Positions 1 through 13,500 of a stretch of 64,000 bases of DNA are shown here, piece by piece. Position 1 is the first letter of the stretch; every line of letters starts with the position of its first letter. Below the pieces are notes generated by a model. The model had not been told where the DNA came from and ran no database searches. It worked only from the letters and a program-made list of their open reading frames with translations. The stretch covers positions 186,001 through 250,000 of the forward strand of contig BDSL01000086.1 of the NCBI GenBank assembly GCA_003116995.1, read 5' to 3'. The position numbers were made by a program, and so were the translations under genes. The stretch is from Yamagishiella unicocca (Eukaryota; Chlorophyta; Chlorophyceae; Chlamydomonadales; Volvocaceae).

Positions 1-3000
1 CCCTGGCGGGCCGGGTCCGACACCACCCTCGCGCTGTACCAGCCGTCCACCTCGGCCCCGAGCACCTCCAGCTCCTCGCCCGCAGCCACCGACAACTCCC
101 CCGCCATCTCCGCCGCGAACTCGTACAGCGCCAACGCCGACCCCGCCGCCGGTTCGGCTTCCGCCGCCGCCGGTTCCCCTTCCACCGCCTCCTGCTGCTG
201 CGCTGCTGACGCCCACTCAGAGGAAGCGCCGTTGGCAGCCCCGGCGGCGCCGTACGGCGTCGCCACGTCGCTGGTGGACTGCTGCTGCCCGCTGGGTGCC
301 TCCGCGGCTGCGGTGCCAGCGAATGTGCTGCTGCTGCTGGCGGCCGCGGCGGAGTCAAGGAGCGCCGATGTCTGCTGCTGCTGCTGCTGCCTGGCTGCAG
401 CCGCGGCAGTCTTGGCTTCCGCCAGCACCGCGCCGAAGTCGTCAAAGCCTGTAGCAACAACACCGGCACAGCGGAATAGAAGTGAGGCTCCAGGGTAGTC
501 CGCGGTTCTGGTTTCAAGCCAGCAGGGACAGCAATAGCGGGAGAGGCCGGGGACCAGAGCACTGGATCAGTCGTGGTGGATGCTTCGCCCCCTCACTGCA
601 AGAGCCGCAAAACCGCGCGGGCGGCCGCCAGCACTGCAGCAGCCGGAGGCCTGCCCGCCTGCCCGCCAGCGGCACCTGCGAACCCCCCGACCGAAAACAA
701 CCTCCTCCCCCCCAACCAGCCGTCTACCCACAGCCCCGCGCCACCCCCTTGCACCGCATTCCCTCCCCTGTCCCCTCCCCTGTCCCCTCCCCACCTCCGA
801 AGCCGCCCTTCTTGCCGCCACCAGCGGCGCCGGCAGCAGACGCAGACGAGTTGTCATCGCCGTACATCCCGCCACCATACGCGCTGTTCCCGTACGTCCC
901 GCCGCCGTATTGGTCACCACCGTACTGCGCCCCGTAGTTTCCGTAATAAGATCCATACGCGTTGTCGTTATTCCCTGCGTCGTACTCGGGATTCTCGTAC
1001 TGGTACGGGTAGTACTCCGAGCCGGCCGCCGCACCGCTGGCGCCGGCTGCCCCTCCGGCCCCCTGCTGGTTGCTGCTGCCGTAGCTGTAGCTGTAGGACG
1101 GCTGCAGCCCACCCCCCTCGCCCGCCTGCTGCCGGCCTGCGGGCGCAACACCACAGGGCCGCCAAGACGGAGACCAGGCAGTGGGCCCCTCTGCACACCC
1201 TCGGCGCAAGTCCACCTGTTCAACGCAGGGCTCCAAGGCACGGCGTGCAACGCGTCCCCACGTCTTGAGCCAGCCCACAGGCAGCAGCCCACCCCTGACT
1301 CCCAGGTCCCTTCCAGGAAGCGGCCCAGCGCCCCACCCGCCGTGCCGACCCCCCGTCACACACCCACTCCCAGCGCAGCCCCCAACACGCACCCGCGAAT
1401 GACGTCTGGTTGCTCAGGGCGCCCGCCGCCGACCCGCCTGCGAAGGAGCTGCCCGACGCCTGGGCCTGCAGCTGCTGCTGGTGGTTGCCCCGATGACCCT
1501 CCGCGCCGTGCTGCTCGTCCAGCAACTGAATGTACGACGCCGGCACGAGGCCCTGCTGCCCCCCTGCGTTCATCACCTGGAACCACTCGCCCAGGTCGTG
1601 CAGCACGCGGACCGAGTCGCCGGCGGTGACTGACACCTATTATGGAGAAAGGCGGTGGCGGCGGGGCGGTGTTGCAGCGGCGGCGGCGGATGTGGCAGGA
1701 GCAGCGGTTCAGTGGAGCAGCAGCAGCCGTGACGCGCGCAGTGCGGCCGCGAGCTGCGGCGGCAGCCCCCAGACGGTGAGGTCGGCGTGCGCGGGTCGAG
1801 GGGCAGGCCGCCCTTCCCGCCTTAGTAGCCCCGAGCCGTCCCCTGATGTACCACGAACGTTGGGTGAGCTGTGACCGACCCCCGGGTCGGGCCCCACTCA
1901 CCTCGCCCTCCGCCTCCCCGATGAAGGAGTACAGCACCACACCCGGCCGCGCCTCAGCCACTGCAGCAGGGGGTGCGGAGGGGGGTCGAGTGGGCGGGAG
2001 GAGGTGCAACGGATTGCTGGGAGCGCCGCCCACTGCCACAACCCACACCGGGTATTCGTCAGGGAACGCCCCCCCATCCCTCACCCACTGGCACTGTCAC
2101 ACGGCACTGCCGCTGCCGCACACTCCAAACACCCCTTTCGTGACCACGCGTGCCATGCCTGCCGGGCCTCCCCCCGTCCGGTGTGTTTCTTGACTGCCTG
2201 GCGGTGCCCCCCGGCGGTGCCTCCCCGCCCCGCTCACCAGCCGCCGCATCGTCCACTCCGTCGTACGCCCCCGGCTGCTCCCCGCCCCAGTTCAGCTCCA
2301 CGGCCGCCGCGGCCTTCTGGCCTGAGAAGTCGTACCTGCAGGGGGGGAGGTGGACGGCGGCGTAAGGGGACGGAAGCCGACGGAAGGTGGCGGAGGGTAT
2401 GCGGCCGGGTGAGGAAGGCGGGCACACGCCGCCTTCTGCCTGGGCCTACCAGCCAGGTGTACAGCGTGTCCACTGGCGCCGGCCGCATCGTGGAGTCTCT
2501 ATGCTTGGACCACCCCGACTTCCGTATGGCACCTAGGGAAACCCTAAAACAAACCCCAACCGCCGCCCCACCTGGCCAGGGGGTCCTGCTGCTGCCCGTA
2601 CGGGTCCTGCTCCTCCTGCTGCCGCTGCTGCTGCGAGTTGTAGTAGTCTCCGTAATCGTACTGTTCCGCCGTACTGTAATCATACTGGTACGGTTGCCCG
2701 TACTCGTCGTACTGTTGTTGTTCGCCGTACTGCTCCTGCTGCTGCGCGGGAGCCTGCGCAGCGGCTGCGTCCCTGGCGTCCTCCTCTGCGTCCTCCTTGT
2801 CGTCTGGGGGCGGGAGGGCGGGCGGGGTGTGGGGGTGATGACCCGGAGGGAGGAGAGGTGCGCGTGCTGCCAAACACGGTCAGTCGCATTTCGCGGGAAG
2901 TGGTGGGGCCTCCGGCTGCTTGCAAGACGCCCACCCCCCACTACCACCGGCCCACATGGAAGCGATCCCCGCTTCACTTCGACTCCCGCCGCGACCCCCC

Positions 3001-6000
3001 ATCCGAACCCCGCCTTACCCGCGCCCCTAAATACCCTAAAACTCCCTCACCCGGGAACAGCAGCCTCCTACTCCTGGGCCCCAGCGGCAGGAACAGCTCC
3101 CGGGGTACGGCACACACGCAGCACGCTATGGCCCCCAGCAGCCACTCGTGGCGCCGCTTGAGAGACTCCAGGGCGGGGCCAGGCCAGCCGCGGGCGCGGG
3201 CGCCGTACTGGCTGACGTGGCGCTCCAGAACCAACTCGCCTAGGGGAGGGGAGTGGGAGGAGGTTGGCGGGAAGCGCCTCGACGGGTGGCGGGTGGCGGG
3301 ACTAAGGTCGCTTGCAGGCGCGAAAAGAAACAGTGGCTGGGTTGGCCTGGCTGCGGCTGGGCGAGGCCAGGTAGCCGCCTAGCCGCACCGGATCTGCCGG
3401 TGTGCCCGCAGGTGAGAGAAGAGCACCCAGGCGAGAGAAAAAGGCCCCCTGCCAGGTGCTGGTGCTGTCAATGTAGTGCTGTCAATGTAGTGCTGTCAAT
3501 GTAGTGCTGTCAATGTAGTGCTGTCAATGTAGTGCTGTCAACGTAGTGCTGTCAATGTAGTGCTGTCAATGTAGCTAGTCACGTGCTCGTGTAGCTTCCC
3601 CGGCCCTCAGCCCCAGCTGCCAGCACCCGGGGCCCTCACCCGCATACATGGCGTCCAGCACCTCCAGCGCCGGCCCCGCCACTGCCGCCAGCCCCAGCGG
3701 GTCCGTCGCTCCGCCGCTGCTGCTGCCGGCCCGGCCGACAGACGCCGCCAGCAGGCTGTAGCACTGGATGCGGTACGGCTCTCCGGACCGCACCGCCACC
3801 TTGGCCAGGGCCTGGGCGGCCGCCACGCGTACCATGGGGGCGCCTGCGTGGCGGTTGGAGGTTGGGGCTTGGGAGGTACATATGGGGGGGTGGCTGTGGG
3901 GGAGGCAGCCGTCGAGGTCGAGGTCGATCCATGAGGCCCGGGAGGCCCCTCGGGGAGATGCACCCCGGCGTGACCCCCCCCACCTCAGTCGGCCGTGGAT
4001 TCGCGGATTCTCTTATAAACCCCCCCCCACCTCAGCAATCATCACGGGCGTATCAGTCGCCTAGGCCCCTCACCCTGCCCCCCTCACCCTACCCTCCTCA
4101 CCCTGCGTCCCCTCACTCCCCACCCACCCGTCAGCACCGCTCGGTGCAGGTGCGCCATCGCCAGCGCCAGCAGCGCGTTGTGCACCACCGCCGTCACCGC
4201 CATGCGCACCACCACCTCAGCCCCCGAGCTGCCTGCCCCGCCGCCGCCGCCTCCAAGCACCGCCAGCGACGGCGTCCTAGCCGCCAGCGGGTCCACGGCC
4301 GCTGCACCCCCAGCGCCGCCGTCTACCTGCTCCGTCGCCGCCTCTGAGTCGCCTCGCCCCCCCGCCTCCGCCTCCGCTGCCGGGCCCAGCTTGTGCTCCC
4401 AAGGCTTCCAGGCGTACTCCCCCGCAATGCTGTTCACGTGCTCGCCCAGCCAGCAGGCGGCCATGGCCTGTCGGGTGGTCGGAGCGGTGGTGCGGCCAGT
4501 CAGGAGGGTTGCAAGGAAAACCCGTGTACGAAGGAAAGAAGGGTGGTGTGGCCAAGTGTGAGGCAGGTGTGTCGCGGGTGCCGGGAGAGGGACGTGCGCA
4601 TGAGGGTGGGGGAACCTAACCCCGGGGGAACCTAACCTCCCCCCCTAACCCCCCCCCCGACCCTCCCCCTGATGGTCCTTTCCTGTAACCCCCCTGACCC
4701 GCCACCCCCTTGACCCCCCCCCCCGGCCCCACCTTGAGGCCCTGGAAGGACACCTCCGCCTGGCAGGCCAGCGCCTTGACCTCTACCGCCGCAGTCGCCT
4801 GGGGGTAGCACAGCGGCGGCAGGGGCGCGGACAGCAGCTGCAGCGCCGCCCGGGTCGCCAGGGGGCTGGAGGGCGCGAGGAGGGCGGGCAGCAGTCGGGG
4901 GGCGAATAGGGGGCGGCAAGGAGCAACGGAAGGAAGACCCCTAGCCCCTAGCCCCTCGAACCTTGCAAGGCTCCACCAGCTCCAAAAGGGCTGCCTCCGT
5001 CCCACCATCTCCCCACCCCCCCCTAGCCCCTGTCCGCCTCCCCCTCCTACACTTACCCCGGCGCCAGGTCCCACAGCGCCTGTAGCGCCTCTCGGGGCAT
5101 GCCCGTGGGCGACCCCGCCGCCAGCCCCCCCGCCAGCTCCAGAACCAGCTCCGGCGGCATCCCCACGGTGCAGCGCAGCCGCCGAGCCAGCACCCCCAGC
5201 ACTTCGGCCAGCAGGCAGTCGGGCCAGGGGTCGGCGAAGGTGTAGCGGACGATGGGGGGGGCGGTGAAGCCGCCTGGGTGCAGAGGTGAAGAAGGGAAGG
5301 GTGGGCATGGAGGCGGAGCCGGGGGGGGCTGGTGCGAGGATGAAGGCGGAATGGGAGGGGCCTGGGTGGCAGCTTGCTGGCCATTTGATCGTCCCTCCCA
5401 CAGCGCTAGTGTCCGCCTTTCGACTCCAGCCGCACTCTAACCTGTACCATCCCCCGTCACCCGAGTAGGCCGGAACGACTTTCCCCTCATTCGCGGATTC
5501 TCTTATCAAACCCCCCCTCACCATGCGCCGCCGCCTTGAGGAACAGCCCCGATGACAGCGTGGGGGGCTGGTCTATCCCCTGGCTCCATATCAGAGCCTG
5601 GGGGTGCATAGGAGGTCGGCAACGGGGTGCTATAAGAGAATCCACGAATTCGGCAGGGGGGGTTTGAAGGTCGGCAAGGAAAGGTTTTGAACGCCGGCAA
5701 GGAAGGGCAGGAGGGCGTGAGACCAGGCTCCTCATGGTAGCTTGGCGGGGGTGGGGAAGGCGCCGCCTGGCCTTGCGGCCGCGGACATGACGCACCGCAA
5801 ACATGGCAGGAGGCACCCCAGGGTACAAGGTAGCGGCGCACAGCCGTCACATGGGCCCTATCTTTGCATCGTTGCGATGGCGCACGTCCGTGTGTCCGTA
5901 CCTCCAGCGCCGCCGCCCGCTCGCAGCCGCTGACCGACTCATCCCCCGCCAGCATCAGCAGGAAGCCGTGCAGGCTGCGCATCCACCTGCGCACCACCTC

Positions 6001-9000
6001 AGGCTCCGCCTCGTGGCCGTGACCCCCGCTGAGCGCGTGGAACCAGGCGCGAGCCTCCGCCAGCACCGCCACCGCCCGCGAGGCGCCGCACACCAGCGAG
6101 TGCGACCTGGACTGCAGCAGCCGCATCAGCCGCCGGGCAACACGGCCGAACACGCACGTGTCCTCGGCGCGGAGGCCGGAGCCGCCGACAGGCGGCGGCG
6201 CCGCCGCCGCCGCCGCCGCTGCCGCGGCGGCGGCGGCAGCGGAGCTGCCGCTCCTGGCGGGAGCGCCTGTCGGCGCTGCCGCGCCTGCGGCGGCGCCGGC
6301 GGCGCCAGCGCCTGCGGCTGCTGCCGCTGCCGGCTCCGGCACTGGCGGCTGCTCCAGCGCCTGCGTCATGACCAGGTGCCAGGAGGCCCCCAGGATCTTG
6401 GTTTGCGACGCCTCCGCCTCAACCTCGGAGGGGCTGGACGGCGCCGGCAGCCTGGTGACGGGGGGGGGGGGTCGCGGTTGAGGACGCGGAAGGGGTGAAG
6501 CAAGGGGAGGGGCGCGGAGGGGCGCGGAGGCGACAGGGCGGACACACACGGCGGCTGAGGTACGCAGCGACAAGGGCGCATTGTACTGGGCGGGTACAGG
6601 GCCCCAGGCGGCCACCCACAGCGCCCTTACGTGGCCCCATTTCTCCTGCCCCCCAAGCGCACAGGTTCCTTGTTAGTCAACCCAAGTTTCCCGGCATGCG
6701 CGCGTGTCCGAACACTATTCGCCAAGTTAATTAGTTTCTGCTCTTCGTTTCCTGTGTCGTGTAACCGGATCTTCTCCCTACCCCCCCCCACCCCCCACCC
6801 CGAGTCCCAGCACCTGGAGCCGGCGCCAGGCTGCCGCATCGCCGCCGCGGTGGTGGCCTTGGGGTACGGCGCCCCGAACATGGCCCGGATGGCCTCCAGC
6901 GCCACCCGCTCCGAGGGGTCAGCCACAGCCAGCAGCAGCAGCGCCTGCCAGAAGACGGCGCCGCGGCCGGTAACGTCGCCTGCGAGTGGCGGTTGCGGGC
7001 GGTTGCGGGCGGTTGTGGGCGGTTACAGGCGGTCGTCCCTGGTGCCGATTGGCGCCAGTGAGCACGGCGGCGGCAACACGAGTTCCCGACCACAGAGCTC
7101 CCGCCAGATCCGCTGGCGCCCCAGGCGACCCACCCCCGATGTGTCCCGACCCACCCCCCGGGACCCACCCCCCGGGACCCACCCCCCGGGACCCACCCCC
7201 GATGTGTCCCGACTGGATGACCGCCGCGCAGGCCCGGGCCAGGTACACTCGCGCCCAGGTGTCCCGGAGGTTGAGGTGGCTCTCGCTGTCGGCGGCCGCA
7301 GTGGGGTCACCGGTGACCGAGGCGGCGCTGCGCTTGGCGGGCATGATTCCGAGGTGGAGGGCGCCTGGGGGGGGGGCAGGGAGGGGTGAGCAGAGCCCAT
7401 ACCAGCCGCCACACCCGCATGCACTCCTCGCCTTCCCCCGCCCACACCGCACCGCACCGCACCACGTGTCTGCGCCGAGCGAATGGCACACCCTCGCAGC
7501 CGGCCCTTGCTGCCCCCCTTCCCCCCCAGCCAGCCAGCTCCCCCCCCCAGCGTAAAACGGTTTTTATACACCCCCCAGCCAGCCAGCTCCCACCCGTCCT
7601 CTTTGCCGCCTCCACATTGTGTCGCAGCAGCGGCTCCACTGCCGCTATGAAGCTGCCCGCACCCGCCGGGTCGCGAGCCACCAGGCTAGCCAGGGCCAGG
7701 GCGTGGCGAGCGCAGACGGGGTCGGCGGAGCCCAGGGCTGGCAGGGGGGGAGGGGCCGGGAGGGGGCGGGAGGGAGGCGGGAGGGTTGGAAACCCGTGGA
7801 CACGACATACACGGCGTACGGGAGGAGGTTGACTGCCCTCCCTTCCCCCCGGCCCACATCGCCTTGGCTGCGCCGCCACCGCAACTGCCGCCCCCAGCCA
7901 GGCCCCAGTCCCAGTACCACCCGGCCAGCCGCCGCCCCTCTCCCGCCCGTCCCGCCACCCACCCGACAAGCTGCGCTGCGCCACTTTGTAGAGCCCACTC
8001 CGCGGCAGCGCCAGGCGGGCAGCGCTGAACGCCACTCGAAGTAGGCCCCACATCTCCGCGCGCTGCCTGTGCGGCGGAGGGGCGGGGACGGTGGGGGAAG
8101 GCCAGCGGCCAGGGGGCAGAGGGGCTAAGAGGGGCCCTGAAGCTGGCGAGCCGCTGGGGAGACCGGGGCCCAAGGGAGTGAAGGGAAGGGCAGCGGCATC
8201 AAGCGGGTGCGGCTCTCCCCTGCTCCGTCGAAGCGCTAATGTGAGGCTGCTTCACGAAGACTTCTGTGCGGTGAGACTGCGTGCCGCCGTGCCTGCCGGC
8301 TGGCCCCACCCTGCCTCTGACAACCCCCCCTCCGCCTTGCCCCTGCCCTTCACCCCTCCCCCCCCGCCCCTTCAAGCTTCGCCCCCCCCCGGCTTCTCGC
8401 ATCCCCGGGTCTTCCTCGCAGGCCCCCCGCCACCCGCCTGATGTCCGCCATTGTGTTCTTCTTGCGGCTGCCCTGCGCCTGGCTGATGATGTGCGCCAGC
8501 CCCCGCCGCCCCGCCCGCAGCGCGTCCACCTTGTCCAGCAGCCCGCGCAGGGTCTCGTACAGACCCTGCACGTACGTGGCGTCGTCTGCACGGGGCAGGG
8601 GCGGCGAGGCGCCGGGAGGCGGTCAATCAACAGGGAGGCGAGGCACGCGATGCAGTGGGCAGCCCGGGGAAGAGGGACCGATCCCCCCGGCACACACCAC
8701 ACCGCCCAGGGTGTGCCACCACCCGCGGCGACAGCTTCGGAGCCGGCTCCGGGTTTCGAACCCGCCACCATTACACAGCCGTCCACACTCGCCCACTGGG
8801 CGGTCAAAGGCCAGCGGAGGTCCATCGCAACTCGCCCTGCCCCACGCCCCATGTCCACCCTCCCTGCCCGCAGGCAGCGGTGCCGGCCCGCCCCAGTCCC
8901 ACACCGCCCTCCTTCCATCCCCACCCGGTCGGCTGGTGAGCGACGCCCGGGTGACCGCCGCCAGCGCCCGCAGCGCCGCCTGCTTGCGCACGAACGTCGC

Positions 9001-10212
9001 CCGCTCGTTGCCCAGGTCGTTCCACGCGGACACCAGCAGCTCCAACCCCAGCCGGTCCACCGCCTTCGCCAGCACCATGCCGCCTGCGGGGTGCGGGGCG
9101 CGAGTGAGCGGATGACAGGGAAGGAGGGCTACAATAAAAGAACCGGGAAGGAGGCGGGGGCAGTGGGGCTGCGTGTGACGGGGGTGAGGGCCGGGATCTG
9201 GTGCGTGAGGCGGGGGTCGAGGGCCGGGATCTTGTGCGGGAGGTGGGGTGGGTGGCTTGAGGCCGCGGTGGCCTCGGGAGCACACGCATCTAGCATGCGC
9301 ATCCCTCGGGCGGGGGAGGGGGAGGGAGAGGGAGAGAGGGTGCTGTGCAGTTGCTGGGCAGCCGGGTAGGACTCGGAGCGTGGCGTGAAACAGCATACTA
9401 GGATGGGGGGAACGAGGGTTGCGTTGCAAGGTTTGGTTCCCTTGTTACTGGTACAAGGAGCGCTTGTAGCAACGATTTGGGATCCGCATGCGCTCCTTAA
9501 GGACAACGGCCACCCGCGCTCCCAAGCTGGACATGCAGCAAGCGGCTCCGTCCCCAGTCGAGGAGGTACGGCACCTGGCCGCCCATGAGCGAAACCGCAA
9601 CCCCCGTGATCCTCGCTCCCTGCTCGCACCCGAGACCCCAGCGTCCCCACCTGATTGCGGAGGCACCGGCAGAGGGGTGCCAGCGGACCCGTCGCCTAAC
9701 CCCAACAGCACCAGGTAGTGCACAATCCGCATAAGTGCCTTTTCATCCCGGCCGATGTCGACCTGCAGTACCTGCAGCGCTAGCTGCACTCCAGCGATGT
9801 TGAAGTGGCCATACTGTAGAAGCCTGGACAATAGCCTCAGGACTGCATCGCTTTGTTTTTCATCGTAAGCCTTCAGAGCGGCTGTAGGGAGGAAACGCGG
9901 TTGCAAAGACGGGATCGGTGCACGAAGCAAGTACTCACCGATCCATCGCGGGTCTTGGAATTCGCGCAGGCCCATCTACACGGCTCTGCCTTACTTACCA
10001 AGACCGTCCAACTGATCCGCGTAGCTGGAGGACTGTGCAGAGAGACGAAGTAAAATGGGCAAGGTCAAGCGTGCAATGGAACACGAAGAGCCGGTCCTAC
10101 TCCTCACCTCGCCTTTCCCAAGGGTACCGCGAATGAAAATGTTGTACGTAGGCAAGGGGTCTTCACCCTTCGTCCCAGGGCCCCTCGGCTGCAAGTGTGC
10201 GGGCTTTTGCAT
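1..10212 (-). CDS. TASH3: TPLATE/TSET complex subunit TASH3 (TSAUCER), two SH3 domains, 3'-truncated
   Basis: This is the large subunit of the TPLATE/TSET endocytic adaptor, which acts at the plasma membrane in clathrin-mediated endocytosis in plants. I modelled 22 exons, all phase-consistent, giving about 1,460 codons before the window edge: 10212-10108, 10032-9999, 9881-9651, 9083-8925, 8585-8438, 8066-7963, 7737-7594, 7364-7197, 6979-6814, 6451-5902, 5597-5522, 5273-5057, 4865-4733, 4467-4128, 3843-3640, 3239-3051, 2803-2572, 2335-2238, 1960-1902, 1636-1393, 1136-795, 448-<1. The helical-repeat body follows the remembered Arabidopsis At2g07360 order, with landmarks such as ADPSERVALEAIRAMFG, AAAQALAKVAVRSGEPYRIQ and ELFLPLGP. 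A first SH3 (GVVLYSFIGEAEGE...GEWFQV) lies in exons 19-20 and a second (ALYEFAAEMAGELSV...DGWYSARVV) ends at the window edge. Tyr/Gln- and Tyr/Gly-rich linkers surround the SH3 domains. The first exon and start codon are tentative. Exon 5 appears to use a GC donor. Confidence 0.85.
3462..3573. repeat. 14-bp tandem repeat, about 8 copies, in a TASH3 intron
   Basis: Eight near-identical 14-base units (GTGCTGTCAATGTA), one with a single substitution, lie in the TASH3 intron between 3,240 and 3,639. It is a minisatellite with no coding capacity. Confidence 0.9.
8750..8800 (-). repeat. tRNA-like Pol III box pair, possible SINE remnant
   Basis: On the minus strand a B-box-like GGTTCGAAACC (8762-8752) follows an A-box-like TGGGCGAGTGTGG (8795-8783), inside the TASH3 intron 8,586-8,924. 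The context resembles a Ser/Leu-type tRNA body. The boxes are only 20 bases apart, shorter than in a functional tRNA, and I see no acceptor-stem pairing. I therefore read it as a decayed tRNA-derived short element at most, not a tRNA gene. Confidence 0.3.
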
Positions 10213-10537
10213 TTTGCGCCAGAAGCGAGATACCCGCGGGTGTCACAGCATGATTGTGGAGTTCTGGTTTGAGATGTGCACTAGCAATTGGCCTGCAGTT
10301 CAGAAGGGGGGGATGTACGACGCGCCATGTCTAGTTGTCTACAAAGCACAGCTCATGCGGAATTGCTGGAGGCAATGTGTAACACAATGCTGTAAATGCC
10401 CGTCCGTATTCGGTAACCTATAGAACTTTAAGGAACGACGCGAACACACCGACAGGCAAGCCACCAGGTCTCTGGTTCCGTTTCGGTGCCCCGGCACGCT
10501 CACATACTTTGCTTCAACAGTCGACATCTGCCCAGTC
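10213..10537. promoter_or_regulatory. Putative bidirectional promoter between TASH3 and kinase genes
   Basis: The tentative TASH3 start (minus, 10,212) and the kinase start (plus, 10,538) are about 325 bases apart and point away from each other. The interval must therefore hold both 5' UTRs and both promoters unless upstream non-coding exons exist. I see no clear TATA box. The extent is inferred from the gene models. Confidence 0.4.
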
Positions 10538-13500
10538 ATGTCTCTAGCGTCTCAGATGGGCACCTTGAAGGTAGGCGGAAGCGGGCGTGAATGGCAGGCA
10601 TGCGGCATGTGCTCGAGGACTTCGCTATCTCGCCTTGGAACAAATATTTTGTGGACATTTTGATATCGACAGATTAAAGATCCGGCGGAGATTGAGAGGC
10701 TTATCAAGGAAAACAATGACCTTAAACAGCAGATCGCGGGAGGCGGCGCCAGGCGAGTACTCGGCGAGTATGGAGTGCATCCTTACATGTTCTAAGCGTC
10801 ATACCTGACACATAGCGGTGAAAAACATGATCAAGGCGCTTGGGGCGATGGGTGCCCTCTTGCACGGCACGGTGTAGATAGCGCGGACCATACGTCAGCG
10901 CTCAATGCGTGAGCAGGGGTCGCCGTTTTGCGGCCGCTGCACGCAAGCTACCGGACTGCTGGCTCATTGGGGCTTGCATGTACTCTCCCGCGTCTTGGGT
11001 ACGTGTTGCGCAAACAACCCAACCACCGATCCCCGGGAAACCCGCGAAACCGCCCTAAGGAAATACTTGAACCGTAAACACATGGGCAACTGTCGTTCCG
11101 AGTGGGTGGAAGGATTGGCCGTGTCCAATTACTGAAGCGGCCTGTATATATGCAACCCGGCATCATCTCCTCACTCTCCTCAACGCACCCGGGGCTAAAC
11201 TACGCAGCTCGTCCTACCAAATTTCCTACGAGGACCTGGAGGTGCAGGACCAGATCGGTGGGGGCGGCTTCTCGCTGGTGTACCGCGGCTTCTGGAAGGG
11301 TACACCCGTGGCTGTCAAGAAGTGGTTTGATCCAAACCACTCAGAATCGATGGTGCAGGAATTCAGGTGGGTTGCTGACGGCAGCGAGGGTTACGAGGAC
11401 CGGGGCAAGGAACTGGAAACAGGACGCTCGGAGGCATGTGGGAAATGCTGCGTAGGGGGGTTTAAAGAGAATCCGCGAATCCGCGAGGAGGGGAGGCTGA
11501 GCACCCGGCCGCGGCACGATACGGCCGACATCTGTCCAGGAGAGGGACGCTCTGTTAGCGCCGGTTCGTAACCTCAGTCTTGTCCTGAGCCACAACAGCG
11601 CCATCCTATCATGTGCCGCATGTTGCCAACCATCATCGGCCCTAACTTAGGTAACTCGACCCATTAGCACGTATTTTCCTCCTTTACCGCGACAGAGAGC
11701 TGCGTGTCAACTTGGCGTGAATGGGAATATCCCGTGCGTCTACGCACGCCGAGGGTTCGGTGACCTAAATCTACGCCTGCCCCTGCCTTCTGTACGCGGC
11801 TGTATCTCGCTTGGATGCGGTGGGGTGGTGGCAGGGAGGAGGTGATGACGCTGGCGGATCTGCGCCACCCCAACGTCCTGCAGTTCCTGGGCGCCTGCAT
11901 GAAGCCACCGCACCTGGCCATGGTCACGGAGCACATGCCGTTCAGCCTGCACCACGTGCTGTACCAGGCGGGTGTGGAGCTGGATCGCAAGAAGATCGTG
12001 GGGCTTGTTCAGGACATTGCAAGGTACGGCGACTTGGCGGCGGGGGCTGAGGGCGGGCACCTTGCTGGCAGGCAGACGGGTCCACAGACAAGCGCGCGGG
12101 ATAAATTCTGGCTGATCGTGAAGCCACTCACAATGAGGTAGTTTTCCAAATGGGAGGAGAAGGGCCGCAAGCGAGGTAGTGCATTACGTGCACTTGTTTG
12201 GGGAGGTAATACCGCGGATGTGCCCGGCAGGGAGGTTGACAGACCAGGCAGCGGGCGGAGCGGGCGTTGGTTGGTTCGTGAACTGCCCGAGCGCAGCATA
12301 TGTATTTGGACAAAGGCCTGCATTAGATTGCTAACATGGGGTGACTGTGTTCGAGGAATGCCTGTGTTTGCGTAAAATTTCATTGGAAGGCGCTGACGTC
12401 GGCCATGACAGTGGCGGAGGCTAGGGCCATTTACTTACCTAGCCGTGCTTACACCTAGCCGCGCCCTGAACCGCAGGGCCTTCATTTATCTGCACTCCCG
12501 GCGGCCCGCCATTGTGCACCGCGACATCAAGCCGGCGAACTTCCTGGTGGATCGCGCTTGGAAGGTCAAGGTGGGTCTGCGTAGCGTGGGCGCGGTTGCG
12601 CGAGGGGGCAGGGCATCGATAATGCGCGGACATCATTGGCCCGGCTTGGGCGGTAGTCGATGCCAGGCATGACGAGACGCAGCTGACAAGACGCAGTGAC
12701 ACAGAACATTACCGAAGCATCGTTGCAATGACGTTACAAAAACGTCAATACAAAGATAACACCGCAGAATGCTGGCAGCTGGCAGTTGAATGACCTGCTT
12801 TGGGCGCAGCGGTGGTGGGTCTGGAGCGGCTACCGACAGTCTCGTCCAGACGGGCTCGTCCAGGCGGATTAGTCGCAGGCAGGTCACATGCAAAATACCG
12901 GTACTAATAAGATGGCAGGCCAGATGCTGCCCGGCAGCCTCCCTCCAGCTGGACATCAACTAATAGCTATCGAATGCAAGTACCTCTCTGCTCTTGACCT
13001 CTCTGCTCTGGACCTGGCTTCCTACGCACTGGGGAACATCGCTTAATTTATAAACGCCACAGAATGTGTTCCCTCCTGACATCGCATTGAAACCGCGAAT
13101 CGACTGTACTTGAGCGAAACCTTCGTAATCGTACTTGTGCAGTAGTGTGCGCCAGTACTGGAGCCGATTTACATCGAGTCGAATTTTGGAACGACCTTCT
13201 CGATTCGTGCGCTTTATAACTGTACCGTGAAGATTTTTCTAGACGCAATCGTGATATTCAAGTTAATCGCGACATCATTACCTGCGACCGTGACAGACAG
13301 TTCCTGGTATACCCATTGAGGATTGACCGTGTCGAAAGTATATTTGCTTGCAAGTTGTGGTTTCATCAATCTACTAAAGTTTGTGAAATCGGCGCATTGA
13401 GAATCTCCGTAGGCTTATCGAACGGTAACCGTAATCAGCTGCCCAAAGTTGACGATGGAGAGTGTTGCCCACTTGCATGGATCGGATGTGACTTTGTGGA

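Noticed and set aside
6155..6481. Ala-run frame on the plus strand
   Set aside because: It is the antisense shadow of the TASH3 poly-Ala segment in exon 6,451-5,902.
8750..8800. Functional tRNA gene
   Set aside because: The A-B box spacing is too short and no acceptor or anticodon stems form.
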